Of a DNA stretch of 64,000 bases, positions 43,360 through 51,751 are shown piece by piece. Position numbers and translations under genes: made by a program. Location: contig CAAEOU010000174.1 in NCBI GenBank assembly GCA_900757695.1, positions 1-64,000 on the forward strand. Reading direction: 5' to 3'. Numbering within the stretch: the first letter of the stretch is position 1; every line of letters begins with the position of its first letter. This DNA comes from an uncultured Oscillospiraceae bacterium (GTDB lineage Bacteria > Bacillota_A > Clostridia > Oscillospirales > Oscillospiraceae). The notes under the pieces are model-generated. The model saw only the letters and a list, made by a program, of their open reading frames with translations. It was not told the origin of the DNA and searched no databases.

Positions 43360-45300
43360 ATGAAAACGCTATCCATCGATATTGAAACCTTTTCCCCGGA
43401 GCCGCTGGCCAAGTGCGGCGTGTACCGCTACTGCCAGGTCCCGGAGTTTGAAGTGCTGCTGTTCGGCTATTCCGTGGACAGCGGCCCCGTCCGGGTGGTG
43501 GATCTCACCATCGGCGAACGCATCCCCGCCGATGTGCTGGCTGCGCTGACAGACCCTGCGGTGTCCAAGTGGGCCTTCAACGCACAGTTCGAGCGGGTGT
43601 GTCTCTCCCGGCACCTGGGGTACCCTGTCGGACAATACCTGGACCCCGACTCCTGGTACTGCACCATGGTGTGGTCTGCTACCCTGGGTCTGCCCCTCTC
43701 TCTGGAGGGGGCCGGCGCCGTGCTGGGCCTGGAGAAGCAGAAACTCAAGGAGGGCAAAGACCTGGTGCGCTATTTCTGCACACCGGCGAAGGCCAGGGAT
43801 GGCTCCACCTTTCGCCGCCTTCCTACAGACGCGCCGGAGAAGTGGGCCGCCTTCAAAGCCTACAACCTCCGGGATGTAGAGACGGAGATGTCCATCCAGC
43901 AGAGACTGTCCCGTTTCCCGGTCTCCCAGGAGGAGTGGGAGAACTACCATCTCGACCAGCGCATCAACGACCGGGGCATTCTGCTGGACCGCACCCTGGT
44001 GACCCAGGCCATCCGTTGTGACGAGCGGTTCAAGCGCACCCATCTGGAACAGGCCCGCTCGGTCACCGGGCTGGAGAACCCCAACAGCCCCGCCCAGCTC
44101 AAAGCGTGGCTGGCGGAAAAGGGTGTGGAAGCCGAGTCCCTCTCCAAAGCATCCGTACTGGAACTTCTGTTCCATGCGGAGGGCGAGGTGGAGCTGGCCC
44201 TGTCCCTGCGGCAGGAGCTGGCCAAAAGCAGCGTCAAGAAATACACCGCCATGGAGTCGGTGGTCTGTCCGGATGACCGCGCCCGTGGGCTGATCCAGTT
44301 TTACGGAGCCAACCGAACCGGCAGATTTGCCGGGCGGCTCATCCAGGTGCAGAACCTTCCGCAGAACCATCTGCCCGATCTGAAACAGGCCAGGACACTG
44401 GTGCGGGACGGGCGCTTTGACGCCGTGGAGCTGCTCTACGATTCCGTCCCGCTGGTGCTTTCCGAACTGATTCGCACCGCCTTTATCCCCAAGCCGGGAT
44501 GCCGCTTCTTCGTGGCGGACTTTTCGGCCATCGAAGCGCGGGTCATCGCCTGGATCGCCGGAGAGCAGTGGCGGCAGGAGGTGTTCGCCCAGGGCGGTGA
44601 CATCTACTGCGCTTCGGCCAGCCAGATGTTCCATGTCCCCGTGGTCAAACACGGCGTTAACGGCCATCTCCGGCAGAAGGGCAAAATCGCGGAGCTGGCC
44701 CTGGGCTACGGCGGCTCGGTGGGGACGCTGAAAGCCATGGGCGCTCTGAACTACGGCCTGACCGAGGAAGAGCTGAAGCCCTTGGTGGACGCATGGCGGC
44801 AGTCCAACCCCCGGATCGTGAAGTTCTGGTGGGATGTAGACCGCGCCGCCGCTACCTGCGTCCGGGACAGAGTTCCCGCCGAGACGCACGGCATCCGCTT
44901 CTTCTACCAAAGCGGCATGATGTTCATCGCGCTCCCCTCCGGCAGAAAGCTGGTGTATGTGAAGCCCAAGATGGGCGTCAACCGCTATGGCAGCGAGTCC
45001 GTCACCTACGAGGGTGTGGGCGAACAGAAAAAGTGGCTGCGACTGGAGAGCTACGGCCCCAAATTTGTGGAGAACATCGTCCAGGCCACCGCCCGCGACA
45101 TCCTGGTGGAAGCCATGCGCCGGCTGGAAGCGGCGGGGTACTCAATCGTCATGCACGTCCATGACGAAGCGGTCATCGAAGCTCCGGCGGACGCATCCCT
45201 GGATGACATCTGCGCTATCATGGGCCAGACCCCCGCCTGGGCGGAAGGGCTGCTGCTCCGGGCAGACGGTTATGTCTGCGACTTTTATCAGAAAGACTGA
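43360..45300 (+). CDS. Phage family A DNA polymerase with 3'-5' exonuclease
   Basis: 646 residues. Exonuclease motif I LSIDIETFS (4-12) and motif III with NLRDVETE (about 168). Polymerase motif A VADFSAIEARVIAWIAG (about 383-399), motif B region KGKIAELALGYGGS (about 440) and motif C MHVHDEAVIE (about 602). No 5'-nuclease domain is present, as in other phage Pol I-like enzymes. It replicates phage DNA. Confidence 0.93.
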   Translation: MKTLSIDIETFSPEPLAKCGVYRYCQVPEFEVLLFGYSVDSGPVRVVDLTIGERIPADVLAALTDPAVSKWAFNAQFERVCLSRHLGYPVGQYLDPDSWYCTMVWSATLGLPLSLEGAGAVLGLEKQKLKEGKDLVRYFCTPAKARDGSTFRRLPTDAPEKWAAFKAYNLRDVETEMSIQQRLSRFPVSQEEWENYHLDQRINDRGILLDRTLVTQAIRCDERFKRTHLEQARSVTGLENPNSPAQLKAWLAEKGVEAESLSKASVLELLFHAEGEVELALSLRQELAKSSVKKYTAMESVVCPDDRARGLIQFYGANRTGRFAGRLIQVQNLPQNHLPDLKQARTLVRDGRFDAVELLYDSVPLVLSELIRTAFIPKPGCRFFVADFSAIEARVIAWIAGEQWRQEVFAQGGDIYCASASQMFHVPVVKHGVNGHLRQKGKIAELALGYGGSVGTLKAMGALNYGLTEEELKPLVDAWRQSNPRIVKFWWDVDRAAATCVRDRVPAETHGIRFFYQSGMMFIALPSGRKLVYVKPKMGVNRYGSESVTYEGVGEQKKWLRLESYGPKFVENIVQATARDILVEAMRRLEAAGYSIVMHVHDEAVIEAPADASLDDICAIMGQTPAWAEGLLLRADGYVCDFYQKD

Positions 45301-45310
45301 GGTGACCCTT

Positions 45311-45736
45311 ATGGGAATCAACAAATTCAACTGTGAGGGCTACTACGACCCTACGGCCTACGAAGCCCTGACCCGGATTGAGAACGAGGCGCGCAAGCTC
45401 CGCTCCTTCCGTCCGGTCGTGTATATCTGCTCACCGCTCTCCGGGGATCTGGAGGGCAACCAGGAAAAGGCGGTGCGCTACTGCCGCTTCGCCGTGGACG
45501 CCGGGTATATCCCAATCGCGCCCCATCTGTACTTTCCCCAGTTCATGGATGACGCCAACCCCAGGGAGCGGGATCTGGCCCTGTTCATGGACATCGTTCT
45601 GCTCACCAAATGCGCCGAGCTGTGGGTGTTCGGGGACACCGTCTCCAAAGGCATGAGCATCGAGATCGAGAAGGCCAGGCGCAAAGGCCAGACCATCCGC
45701 TATTTCACGGAGAACTGCCAGGAGGTGTCCGTATGA
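45311..45736 (+). CDS. DUF4406 protein, nucleoside deoxyribosyltransferase-like
   Basis: 141 residues. The core VVYICSPLSGDLEGNQEKAVRYCRFAVDAGYIPIAPHLYFPQ (in two parts, about 35-78), with LWVFGDTVSKGMSIEIEKA later, is the DUF4406/nucleoside 2-deoxyribosyltransferase fold, with a likely nucleophilic Glu in SIEIE. It may act in nucleotide metabolism during phage growth. ATGA overlap with the next gene. Confidence 0.8.
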   Translation: MGINKFNCEGYYDPTAYEALTRIENEARKLRSFRPVVYICSPLSGDLEGNQEKAVRYCRFAVDAGYIPIAPHLYFPQFMDDANPRERDLALFMDIVLLTKCAELWVFGDTVSKGMSIEIEKARRKGQTIRYFTENCQEVSV

Positions 45737-48084
45737 AAATCGCTGTAGGCAACAGCCGCATGGATAAGAAGTGGAAGAACCGGGACATCTCCTGGGAAGA
45801 CCTGTGCGCCAGGGTCGGCTCCACCATCCGCACCACGGAGACCGTGGAGGAATACCGCAAGCTGAAGAAGGGCGCCCAGGACAACATCAAGGACGTGGGC
45901 GGCTTCGTGGGCGGTCAGCTCCGGGAGGGGAGGCGCAAGAACGGCATGGTACTCTGCCGCTCCATGCTCACCCTGGATATGGACTACGGCAAACCTGGGG
46001 TCTGGGACGAGATCGACCTGCTCCACGACTTTCAGTGCTGCGTCTACTCCACCCATAAACACACGCCGGAGCATCCCCGGCTGCGGATGATCATCCCCTT
46101 GGCCCGCGATATCACCGAGGAGGAGTATCCGGCTGTGGCCCGGATGGTAGCCAAGGAGATCGGCATCGACCTGTTTGACGATACCACCTATGAAGCCTGC
46201 CGCCTGATGTACTGGCCTTCCACCTCCGCAAACGGCGAGTTCTTCTACAAAACCAAGGAAGGCCCGCTGTTGGACCCGGACGCCTATCTCGCCAAGTACG
46301 CCGATTGGCACGACGCCTCCACCTGGCCGGTTTCCTCTCGCCAGTCCGAAGCGGTGCGCCGGAGCATCACCCAGCAGGCCGACCCTCTGGAAAAGACCGG
46401 TATCGTGGGCGCTTTCTGCCGCGCCTACACCATTGAGGAAGCCATTGAAGCCTTCCTCACCGATGTCTACGAACCGTCCGCTATGAATGGGCGCTATGAC
46501 TACATCCCCGCAGACTCCGCCGCCGGCGTAGTGGTGTACGATGGGAAGTTTGCCTACAGCCACCACGCCACCGATCCGGTCTGCGGAAAGCTGTTAAACG
46601 CCTTCGACCTGGTGCGGCTCCACAAATTCCGGGAGCTGGACGAAAACGTGGGGCTGGACACCCCGCCGGGCAAGCTACCCTCCTTCAAAGCCATGAGCGA
46701 CCTTGCCCTGGCGGACGATAAGGTCAAAGCGGTCTTCGCCGAGGAGCGCATCGCCCAGGCCAGCGCCGAGTTTTCCGATGAGGACTGGCAGAACGGCCTG
46801 GAGCTGGACAAGTCCGGCCATGTGAAGAACACCCTGCACAACCTGACCCTCATTCTGGAGAACGACCCCAACCTCAAGGGCGTGGTGTTCAACCAGCTCC
46901 TGGACGGGATGGAGATCAAGGGCGAGGTGCCCTGGAAGCATCCCTCCAAGTTCTGGCGGGACGCCGATGACGCCCAGCTTATCAGCTATGTGGACGCCCA
47001 CTACGGCACCTTCTCCGCACGGAACTACGACATCGCCGTGACCAAAGTGGCGGATGACCGGGCCTATCATCCCATTCGGGAGTTCATCGAAAGTCTGCCG
47101 GAATGGGATAAGGTTCCCCGCGTGGACACCCTGCTGGTGGACTATCTGGGCGCCGGCAACACCGCCTATGTCCGGGCGGTGACCCGGAAGACCCTCTGCG
47201 CCGCCATCAGCCGGGTGCTGCGTCCGGGCTGCAAGTTCGACTCCATGCTGGTGCTCAACGGTCCCCAGGGTGTGGGCAAGAGCACCCTCATCGCCAAGCT
47301 GGCCGGAGAGTGGTTTTCGGACAGCCTGAACCTGGGCGACACCAAGGACAAAACCGCCGCCGAGAAGCTCCAGGGGTACTGGATCTTGGAGATCGGTGAG
47401 CTGGCCGGGCTGAAGAAGGCTGAGGTGGAGACCCTGCGCTCCTTTCTCTCCCGGCAGAACGACATCTACCGGGCGGCGTTCGGCAAACGGGCCACGCCCC
47501 ATCTGCGCCAGTGCGTGTTCTTCGGCACCACTAACGCCGAGTCCGGGTATCTGCGGGACACCACCGGCAACCGCCGCTTCTGGCCGGTCAAGACCCCCGG
47601 CAGCGGAAAGAAGCAGTCCTGGAACCTGACCCACGAGGAGATCCTCCAGATCTGGGCGGAAGCTCTCATGTATGTGCGGCAGGGTGAGAAGCTCTACCTC
47701 TCTCCCGAAATGGACGCGCTGGCCAAGGATGAGCAGCGGGAAGCCATGGAGTCCGATGAGCGCGAGGGGCTGGTGCGGGAATATATGGACACCCTTCTGC
47801 CGGAACGCTGGGCGGAGATGGACCTCTTTGAACGCCGCAATTTCCTCGCCGGCTCCGACTTCGGCAACTTGCAGGAAAAGGGGACGGTGAAGCGCACCAG
47901 TGTGTCCAACATGGAGATCTGGTGCGAGTGCTTCGGCAAGGAACGGGCCAACCTGCGTCGCACTGACAGCAATGAGCTGACGGGTATCCTGGCGCGGCTG
48001 GGCTGGAAACGGGCGGAGAGCAAGGTGCGCATCCCCCTCTACGGGCCGCAGTACGTCTTTGTTCCGAAGGGGTGTTCCCAATGA
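45733..48084 (+). CDS. VapE-like phage primase/helicase
   Basis: 783 residues from ATG 45733 after GGAGGTG. The N-terminal half is primase-like (LTLDMDYGKPGVWDEIDLLHDF, then HTPEHPRLRMIIPL). The C-terminal half is the virulence-associated E ATPase with Walker A LNGPQGVGKSTLIAKLAGEW (about 508-527), Walker B WILEIGELAGLKK and sensor FFGTTNAESGYLRDTTGNRRFWPV. It loads and unwinds at the phage origin. Confidence 0.88.
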   Translation: MKIAVGNSRMDKKWKNRDISWEDLCARVGSTIRTTETVEEYRKLKKGAQDNIKDVGGFVGGQLREGRRKNGMVLCRSMLTLDMDYGKPGVWDEIDLLHDFQCCVYSTHKHTPEHPRLRMIIPLARDITEEEYPAVARMVAKEIGIDLFDDTTYEACRLMYWPSTSANGEFFYKTKEGPLLDPDAYLAKYADWHDASTWPVSSRQSEAVRRSITQQADPLEKTGIVGAFCRAYTIEEAIEAFLTDVYEPSAMNGRYDYIPADSAAGVVVYDGKFAYSHHATDPVCGKLLNAFDLVRLHKFRELDENVGLDTPPGKLPSFKAMSDLALADDKVKAVFAEERIAQASAEFSDEDWQNGLELDKSGHVKNTLHNLTLILENDPNLKGVVFNQLLDGMEIKGEVPWKHPSKFWRDADDAQLISYVDAHYGTFSARNYDIAVTKVADDRAYHPIREFIESLPEWDKVPRVDTLLVDYLGAGNTAYVRAVTRKTLCAAISRVLRPGCKFDSMLVLNGPQGVGKSTLIAKLAGEWFSDSLNLGDTKDKTAAEKLQGYWILEIGELAGLKKAEVETLRSFLSRQNDIYRAAFGKRATPHLRQCVFFGTTNAESGYLRDTTGNRRFWPVKTPGSGKKQSWNLTHEEILQIWAEALMYVRQGEKLYLSPEMDALAKDEQREAMESDEREGLVREYMDTLLPERWAEMDLFERRNFLAGSDFGNLQEKGTVKRTSVSNMEIWCECFGKERANLRRTDSNELTGILARLGWKRAESKVRIPLYGPQYVFVPKGCSQ

Positions 48085-48253
48085 AGAGACGCTCAGGCAC
48101 AAATTTCGGGAACAAGTTCCCAGGGGCAGCGTTCCTGTGTTCCCAACATTTATTATATATCGAAAGATAAAGGAAATAAGGGTCATCAGCACGCGAAACA
48201 CGCATATACGCGCATAAGGGGATTTTTCGGTTCCCGGAACACAGGAGGCCAAT

Positions 48254-48535
48254 ATGCGGGAGAAAGCCATTGAAGCCAAACTGGTGAAGGCCGTCCGAAT
48301 CATGGGCGGTCTCGCACCCAAGTTTGTAAGTCCAGGGTTTGATGGAGTGCCAGACCGCCTGGTGCTCCTCCCCAAGGGGAAAATCGCCTTCATTGAGCTG
48401 AAATCGCCGGGCAAGGCGCTCCGGCCTTTGCAGATAAGGCGGAAGCAGCAGTTGGAAGCGCTGGGCTTTCCGGTGTACCGCATCGACAGCCCAGAGCAGA
48501 TTGGAGGGATACTGGATGAAATACAGTCCTCATAA
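48254..48535 (+). CDS. VRR-NUC domain nuclease
   Basis: 93 residues, a stand-alone VRR-NUC: FVSPGFDGVPDRLVLLPKGKIAFIELKSPGKALRPLQ, with Asp at about 34 and E-x-K at about 48-50, then the helix RRKQQLEALGFPVYRIDS. Such proteins cut branched DNA. The 170 bases before it hold AT-rich DNA but no gene I can support. It overlaps the SNF2 helicase gene by 20 bases, and the two are usually paired in phages. Confidence 0.88.
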   Translation: MREKAIEAKLVKAVRIMGGLAPKFVSPGFDGVPDRLVLLPKGKIAFIELKSPGKALRPLQIRRKQQLEALGFPVYRIDSPEQIGGILDEIQSS

Positions 48536-49873
48536 ATACCAGACCTACGCCACGGACTTCATCCTGGAGCATCCCGTTTCGGCGGTGTTCCTGGACATGG
48601 GCCTTGGCAAGAGCGTCATTACCCTGACCGCCATCTTCGACCTCTGTCTGGACAGCTTCCTGGTTCGCAAGGTGCTGGTCATCGCCCCGCTCCGCGTGGC
48701 TGCGGACACCTGGCCCGGTGAAATCGAGAAGTGGGACCACCTGCGAGGGCTTACCTACTCGGTCGCGGTCGGCAGCGAAGCCCAGCGCAAGGCGGCGCTC
48801 CTGCAGAGGGCCAGTGTGTACATCATCAACCGGGAGAACGTCCAGTGGCTGGTGGAGGACAGCGGGCTACCTTTCGACTATGACATGGTGGTCATCGATG
48901 AGCTGTCCTCCTTCAAAAGCTACCAGGCTAAGCGGTTCCGCGCTCTGCTGAAGGTGCGGCCCGGCGTGAAGCGCATCGTGGGCCTGACCGGCACCCCCTC
49001 CTCAAACGGACTCATGGATTTATGGGCGGAGTTCCGGGTGCTGGACATGGGCAGACGCCTGGGTCGGTTCATCACCCGGTACCGCAGCGCCTACTTCCAG
49101 CCGGACAAGCGCAACGCCCAGGTGGTGTTCTCCTACAAGCCCCTGCCGGGAGCCGAGGACGCCATCTATGAGCGGATCTCCGACATCACCATCTCCATGC
49201 GGGCCGGCGACTATTTGGATATGCCGGAATGCGTGGTCAACGAGGTCAAGGTCGACCTCTCCGAAAAGGAGCGGCAATCCTACGACACCATGAGGGCGGA
49301 GCTGGTGCTCTCCCTGAACGGTGAAGAGGTGGACGCCGGGAACGCGGCAGCTCTGGCGAACAAGCTTTCCCAGATGGCCAACGGCGCGGTGTACGGGGAG
49401 GACAAGCGGGTGCTCCGGCTACACGACCGCAAGCTGGACGCCCTGGAGGACCTCATCGAAGCCGCTAACGGCAAGCCCGTCCTGGTGGCCTACTCTGGTT
49501 CAAGCACGACCTGGAGCGCATCCGGGAGCGGTTCACCGTCCGGGAGATCAAGACCAGCCGGGATATCGCCGATTGGAACCAGGGCAAGATCCCGGTGGCG
49601 GTCATCCACCCGGCGTCCGCCGGCCATGGGCTGAACCTGCAGTCCGGCGGTTCCACCCTGGTCTGGTTCGGGCTGACCTGGTCGCTGGAGCTTTACCAGC
49701 AGACCAACGCCCGGCTCTGGCGGCAGGGGCAGAAAGACACAACTGTGGTCATCCATCACATTATCACGAAGAACACCATTGATGAGCGGATCATGTCCGC
49801 CCTTCAAAAGAAGGAACGGGCGCAGTCGGCTCTGATCAACGCAGTCAAAGCGGATCTGGAGGTGCGAAAATGA
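48516..49873 (+). pseudogene. SNF2-family helicase, frameshifted
   Basis: The N-terminal part has motif I VFLDMGLGKSVITLTAIFDL, motif II VVIDELSSFK and motif III GLTGTPSSNG. After KPVLVAY (49493) the frame breaks: CT appears twice where one copy would keep TAC-TGG-TTC-AAG. The remainder, in the shifted frame, encodes DLERIRERFTVREIK, HPASAGHGLNLQSG and motif VI QQTNARLWRQGQKDTTV, ending at 49873. An intact product would have about 450 residues. As read, the protein loses motifs V-VI and should be inactive, unless a sequencing error or ribosomal shift explains it. Confidence 0.85.
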
Positions 49874-50298
49874 CAGCGAAAGAATATTTATCCCAAGCCC
49901 GGCTTCTGGACGCCCGGATCAACGCCAAAATCCAGCAGGTCGCGGCTCTCAATGATTTGGCCACCCATGCCACGGCCACCCTTACGGGGATGCCGCGCAA
50001 CCCCAACCGCTCCGAGTCCCGGATGGCGGAAGCGGTGGTCAAGATCGTGGATTTGCAGAACGAGATCAACCACGACATCGATGAACTGGTGGATTTGAAG
50101 CGGGAAATCACCCGCCGGGTGAAATCCATCCCCAACGCCGAGTACCAGCTCCTTCTGGAGAAGCGGTATCTGTGCTTCATGCCCTGGGAAAAAATCGCCG
50201 TGGACATGGGCTACTCTATCCAGCACATCTACCGTCTCCACGACTGGGCGCTGCGGGAATTTCCCGTCCCCAGGAAACATGAGAGTTCGATGTATTGA
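49870..50298 (+). CDS. DUF1492 phage transcription regulator (late-gene activator type)
   Basis: 142 residues, starting within the SNF2 stop (ATGA). An N-terminal helical region (KEYLSQARLLDARINAKIQQVAAL) is followed by a sigma-region-4-like HTH (LLLEKRYLCFMPWEKIAVDMGYSIQHIYRLHDWAL). DUF1492/ArpU-like proteins are thought to switch on late genes; here it directly precedes the packaging module and a terminator. Confidence 0.82.
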   Translation: MTAKEYLSQARLLDARINAKIQQVAALNDLATHATATLTGMPRNPNRSESRMAEAVVKIVDLQNEINHDIDELVDLKREITRRVKSIPNAEYQLLLEKRYLCFMPWEKIAVDMGYSIQHIYRLHDWALREFPVPRKHESSMY

Positions 50299-50349
50299 AT
50301 GAGAGTGCCGCCCCGTGGTACCATTATAATTGCCAAAAGAATCAAGCGA

Positions 50350-50383
50350 AGCCATCGTGGGGCCACCCCTGCGGTGGCTTTTC
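50350..50383 (+). terminator. Terminator between early and packaging modules
   Basis: AGCCATCG pairs with CGGTGGCT, with an inner GGGG/CCCC stem, followed by TTTTCTTAT. It lies between the DUF1492 regulator and HNH genes. Confidence 0.75.
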
Positions 50384-50404
50384 TTATGCCCGGAAGGAGG
50401 TGGA

Positions 50405-50788
50405 ATGGTGCCCACAAAGCCAAAGCGCCCCTGTTCGTACCCCGGCTGTCCCAAGCTGACGGACGGCAGGTTCTGCGAGGAGCACGCCAAGGCGGAAGCT
50501 AAACGCTACGAGAAGTACGACCGTGACCCGGCTGTACGCCGTAGGTATGGCCGCGCCTGGAAGCGCATCCGCGACCGGTACATCCAGGAGCACCCGCTGT
50601 GCGAGCTGTGCCAGCGGGATGGCAGGCTGACTCCCGCTGAGGAGGTGCATCACAAGGTACCTCTTTCCGAGGGTGGCACACACGCACGGGACAACCTCGT
50701 TGCCCTCTGTAAATCCTGTCACGCCAGAATCCACGCCCAACGCGGGGATCGCTGGCACAGAAAAAATGGAGACCACCCCGAAGGGTAG
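50405..50788 (+). CDS. HNH endonuclease
   Basis: 127 residues from ATG 50405 after AAGGAGGTGG. Zinc cysteines (CSYPGCPKLTDGRFCEEH and CELCQRDG...CKSCH) frame the HNH core EVHHKVPLSEGGTHARDNLVALC, with catalytic His at about 90 and Asn at about 104. HNH proteins beside terminase genes act with TerL in packaging of HK97-type phages. Confidence 0.9.
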   Translation: MVPTKPKRPCSYPGCPKLTDGRFCEEHAKAEAKRYEKYDRDPAVRRRYGRAWKRIRDRYIQEHPLCELCQRDGRLTPAEEVHHKVPLSEGGTHARDNLVALCKSCHARIHAQRGDRWHRKNGDHPEG

Positions 50789-50793
50789 TCTCC
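50768..50793 (-). terminator. UUCG-loop terminator of the reverse-strand unit
   Basis: On the minus strand, GGAGACTACCC-TTCG-GGGTGGTCTCC with one G-U pair is followed by ATTTTTT. On the plus strand it has a mismatch and overlaps the HNH stop, so the reverse direction is favoured. Confidence 0.8.
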
Positions 50794-50797
50794 AATA

Positions 50798-50891
50798 TGG
50801 CGGAGCGGGCAGGATTCGAACCTGCTATGGGCACTTGTTAAGGTTTCTCACATTTCCCCTGCGGAGTCCACAGTTACAACGAGGCCACTCC
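50798..50891 (-). ncRNA. tRNA-like sequence with canonical T arm and acceptor
   Basis: 94 bases. The 5' GGAGTGG pairs fully with CCGCTCC, followed by G73 and CCA. The T arm is GCAGG-TTCGAAT-CCTGC. The rest does not fold as a normal D arm and anticodon arm: the likeliest loop, in CTGTGGACTCCGCAG, lacks U33, and I cannot assign an anticodon. The 5' strand can alternatively pair locally (CGGAGT with ACTCCG). It overlaps the end of a small ORF and is followed 5 bases later by a UUCG terminator. It could be a decayed phage tRNA or a tRNA-mimicking 3' end. Confidence 0.5.
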
Positions 50892-51029
50892 GTGCGCGCC
50901 GCATACCACCGTGTTATACCCGTTTACCATCGCGAGTTCCCCCTTTAAACTTCCAATAGCAATTGCTGTTTGAATTACCGTCAAGAAGAGTGAAACTGTG
51001 TCGACTGGGACTCCGTTGAGCAGGGACAT
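50874..51029 (-). CDS. Possible small hydrophobic peptide on the reverse strand
   Basis: A 51-codon frame reading MSLLNGVPVDTVSLFLTVIQ, then TAIAIGSLKGELAM and a Gly/Val-rich tail ending HGVASL. It is too short to be found by length alone. A hydrophobic stretch at residues 10-28 recalls the one-helix type I toxin/holin-like peptides of Firmicutes phages. It is opposite to all neighbours, starts about 35 bases after an extended -10 promoter and ends in the tRNA-like segment. The ribosome site is weak (GGTG). Translation is unproven. Confidence 0.35.
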   Translation of the reverse strand: MSLLNGVPVDTVSLFLTVIQTAIAIGSLKGELAMVNGYNTVVCGAHGVASL

Positions 51030-51063
51030 GATTGTCACCATAACCAACTAATGTTACAAACAT

Positions 51064-51072
51064 AGTATAGCA
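51064..51072 (-). promoter_or_regulatory. Extended -10 promoter facing left in the packaging module
   Basis: TGCTATACT on the minus strand is an extended -10 (TGn plus TATACT). No clear -35 is seen. It would transcribe the small ORF, tRNA-like segment and UUCG terminator as a transcript of about 300 bases. Confidence 0.45.
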
Positions 51073-51198
51073 CAAAACTGACGGTAGGGGAATAAAAATC
51101 TCTACAGCCTGTGGGCCGTGCAACGGGCTGGGGGTCTCGCGCACAAAATCGCGGTTTCAAAGGGGGTATATACCCCAGGCCGAGAAAGGAGGTAGCCT

Positions 51199-51750
51199 GT
51201 GGCCAAAGACGGTACCAACCGCGGCGGTGCCCGTGCTGGTGCCGGCGCAAAGAAGAAGCCCCTCGTAGACAAGATCGCCGAGGGCAATCCCGGCAGAAGG
51301 AAGCTGACTGTCATCGACTTTCAGGACACAGCCGATTTAGAAGGTCAGCCCATGCCGAAACCGTCAGCCATGCTGTCCGCCACCCAGAAGGATGGCAAGA
51401 CGCTGGTCGCCGCCGAGGTCTATGAAAAGACCTGGACCTGGCTGGCGGAGCGGGGCTGCGCCGCTCTCGTTTCCCCGCAGCTATTGGAGCGATACGCCAT
51501 GAGCGTGGCCCGCTGGATACAGTGTGAGGAGGCCATCACCGAGTACGGGTTCCTCGCCAAGCACCCCACCACGGGGAACGCCATTCAAAGCCCCTATGTG
51601 GCGATGAGTCAGAACTTCATGTCCCAGACCAACCGCCTGTGGATGGAGATCTACCAAATCGTCAAGGAGAACTGTTCCAGCGAGTATGGCGGGGCCACGC
51701 CCCAGGACGATGTGATGGAGCGGCTGCTGTCCGCTCGGAAAGGAAACTGA
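51199..51750 (+). CDS. terS: Terminase small subunit (P27 family)
   Basis: 183 residues, GTG start after AAAGGAGG. The N-terminus is basic and Gly/Ala-rich (GGARAGAGAKKKPLVDKIAEGNPGRRKL), as usual for P27-type small terminases; the helical body includes ERYAMSVARWIQCEEAITEYGFL and a conserved SPYVAMSQ segment. It recognises phage DNA for packaging with TerL, which here lies 8 kb away, separated by modification and accessory genes. Confidence 0.88.
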   Translation: MAKDGTNRGGARAGAGAKKKPLVDKIAEGNPGRRKLTVIDFQDTADLEGQPMPKPSAMLSATQKDGKTLVAAEVYEKTWTWLAERGCAALVSPQLLERYAMSVARWIQCEEAITEYGFLAKHPTTGNAIQSPYVAMSQNFMSQTNRLWMEIYQIVKENCSSEYGGATPQDDVMERLLSARKGN

Positions 51751-51751
51751 T

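Noticed and set aside
43369..44910. Long minus-strand frame of 513 codons opposite the phage polymerase
   Set aside because: A GC-rich shadow of an obvious family A polymerase, with no conserved motif of its own; the same holds for 46675-48483 and 52971-54305.
48081..48170. 29-codon frame after vapE
   Set aside because: Overlaps the vapE stop, lacks a ribosome site of its own and shows no protein-like features.
50798..50891. tRNA-like element as an amber suppressor for the metK TAG
   Set aside because: No CTA triplet is present in a possible anticodon position, and other phage genes end normally with TAG.
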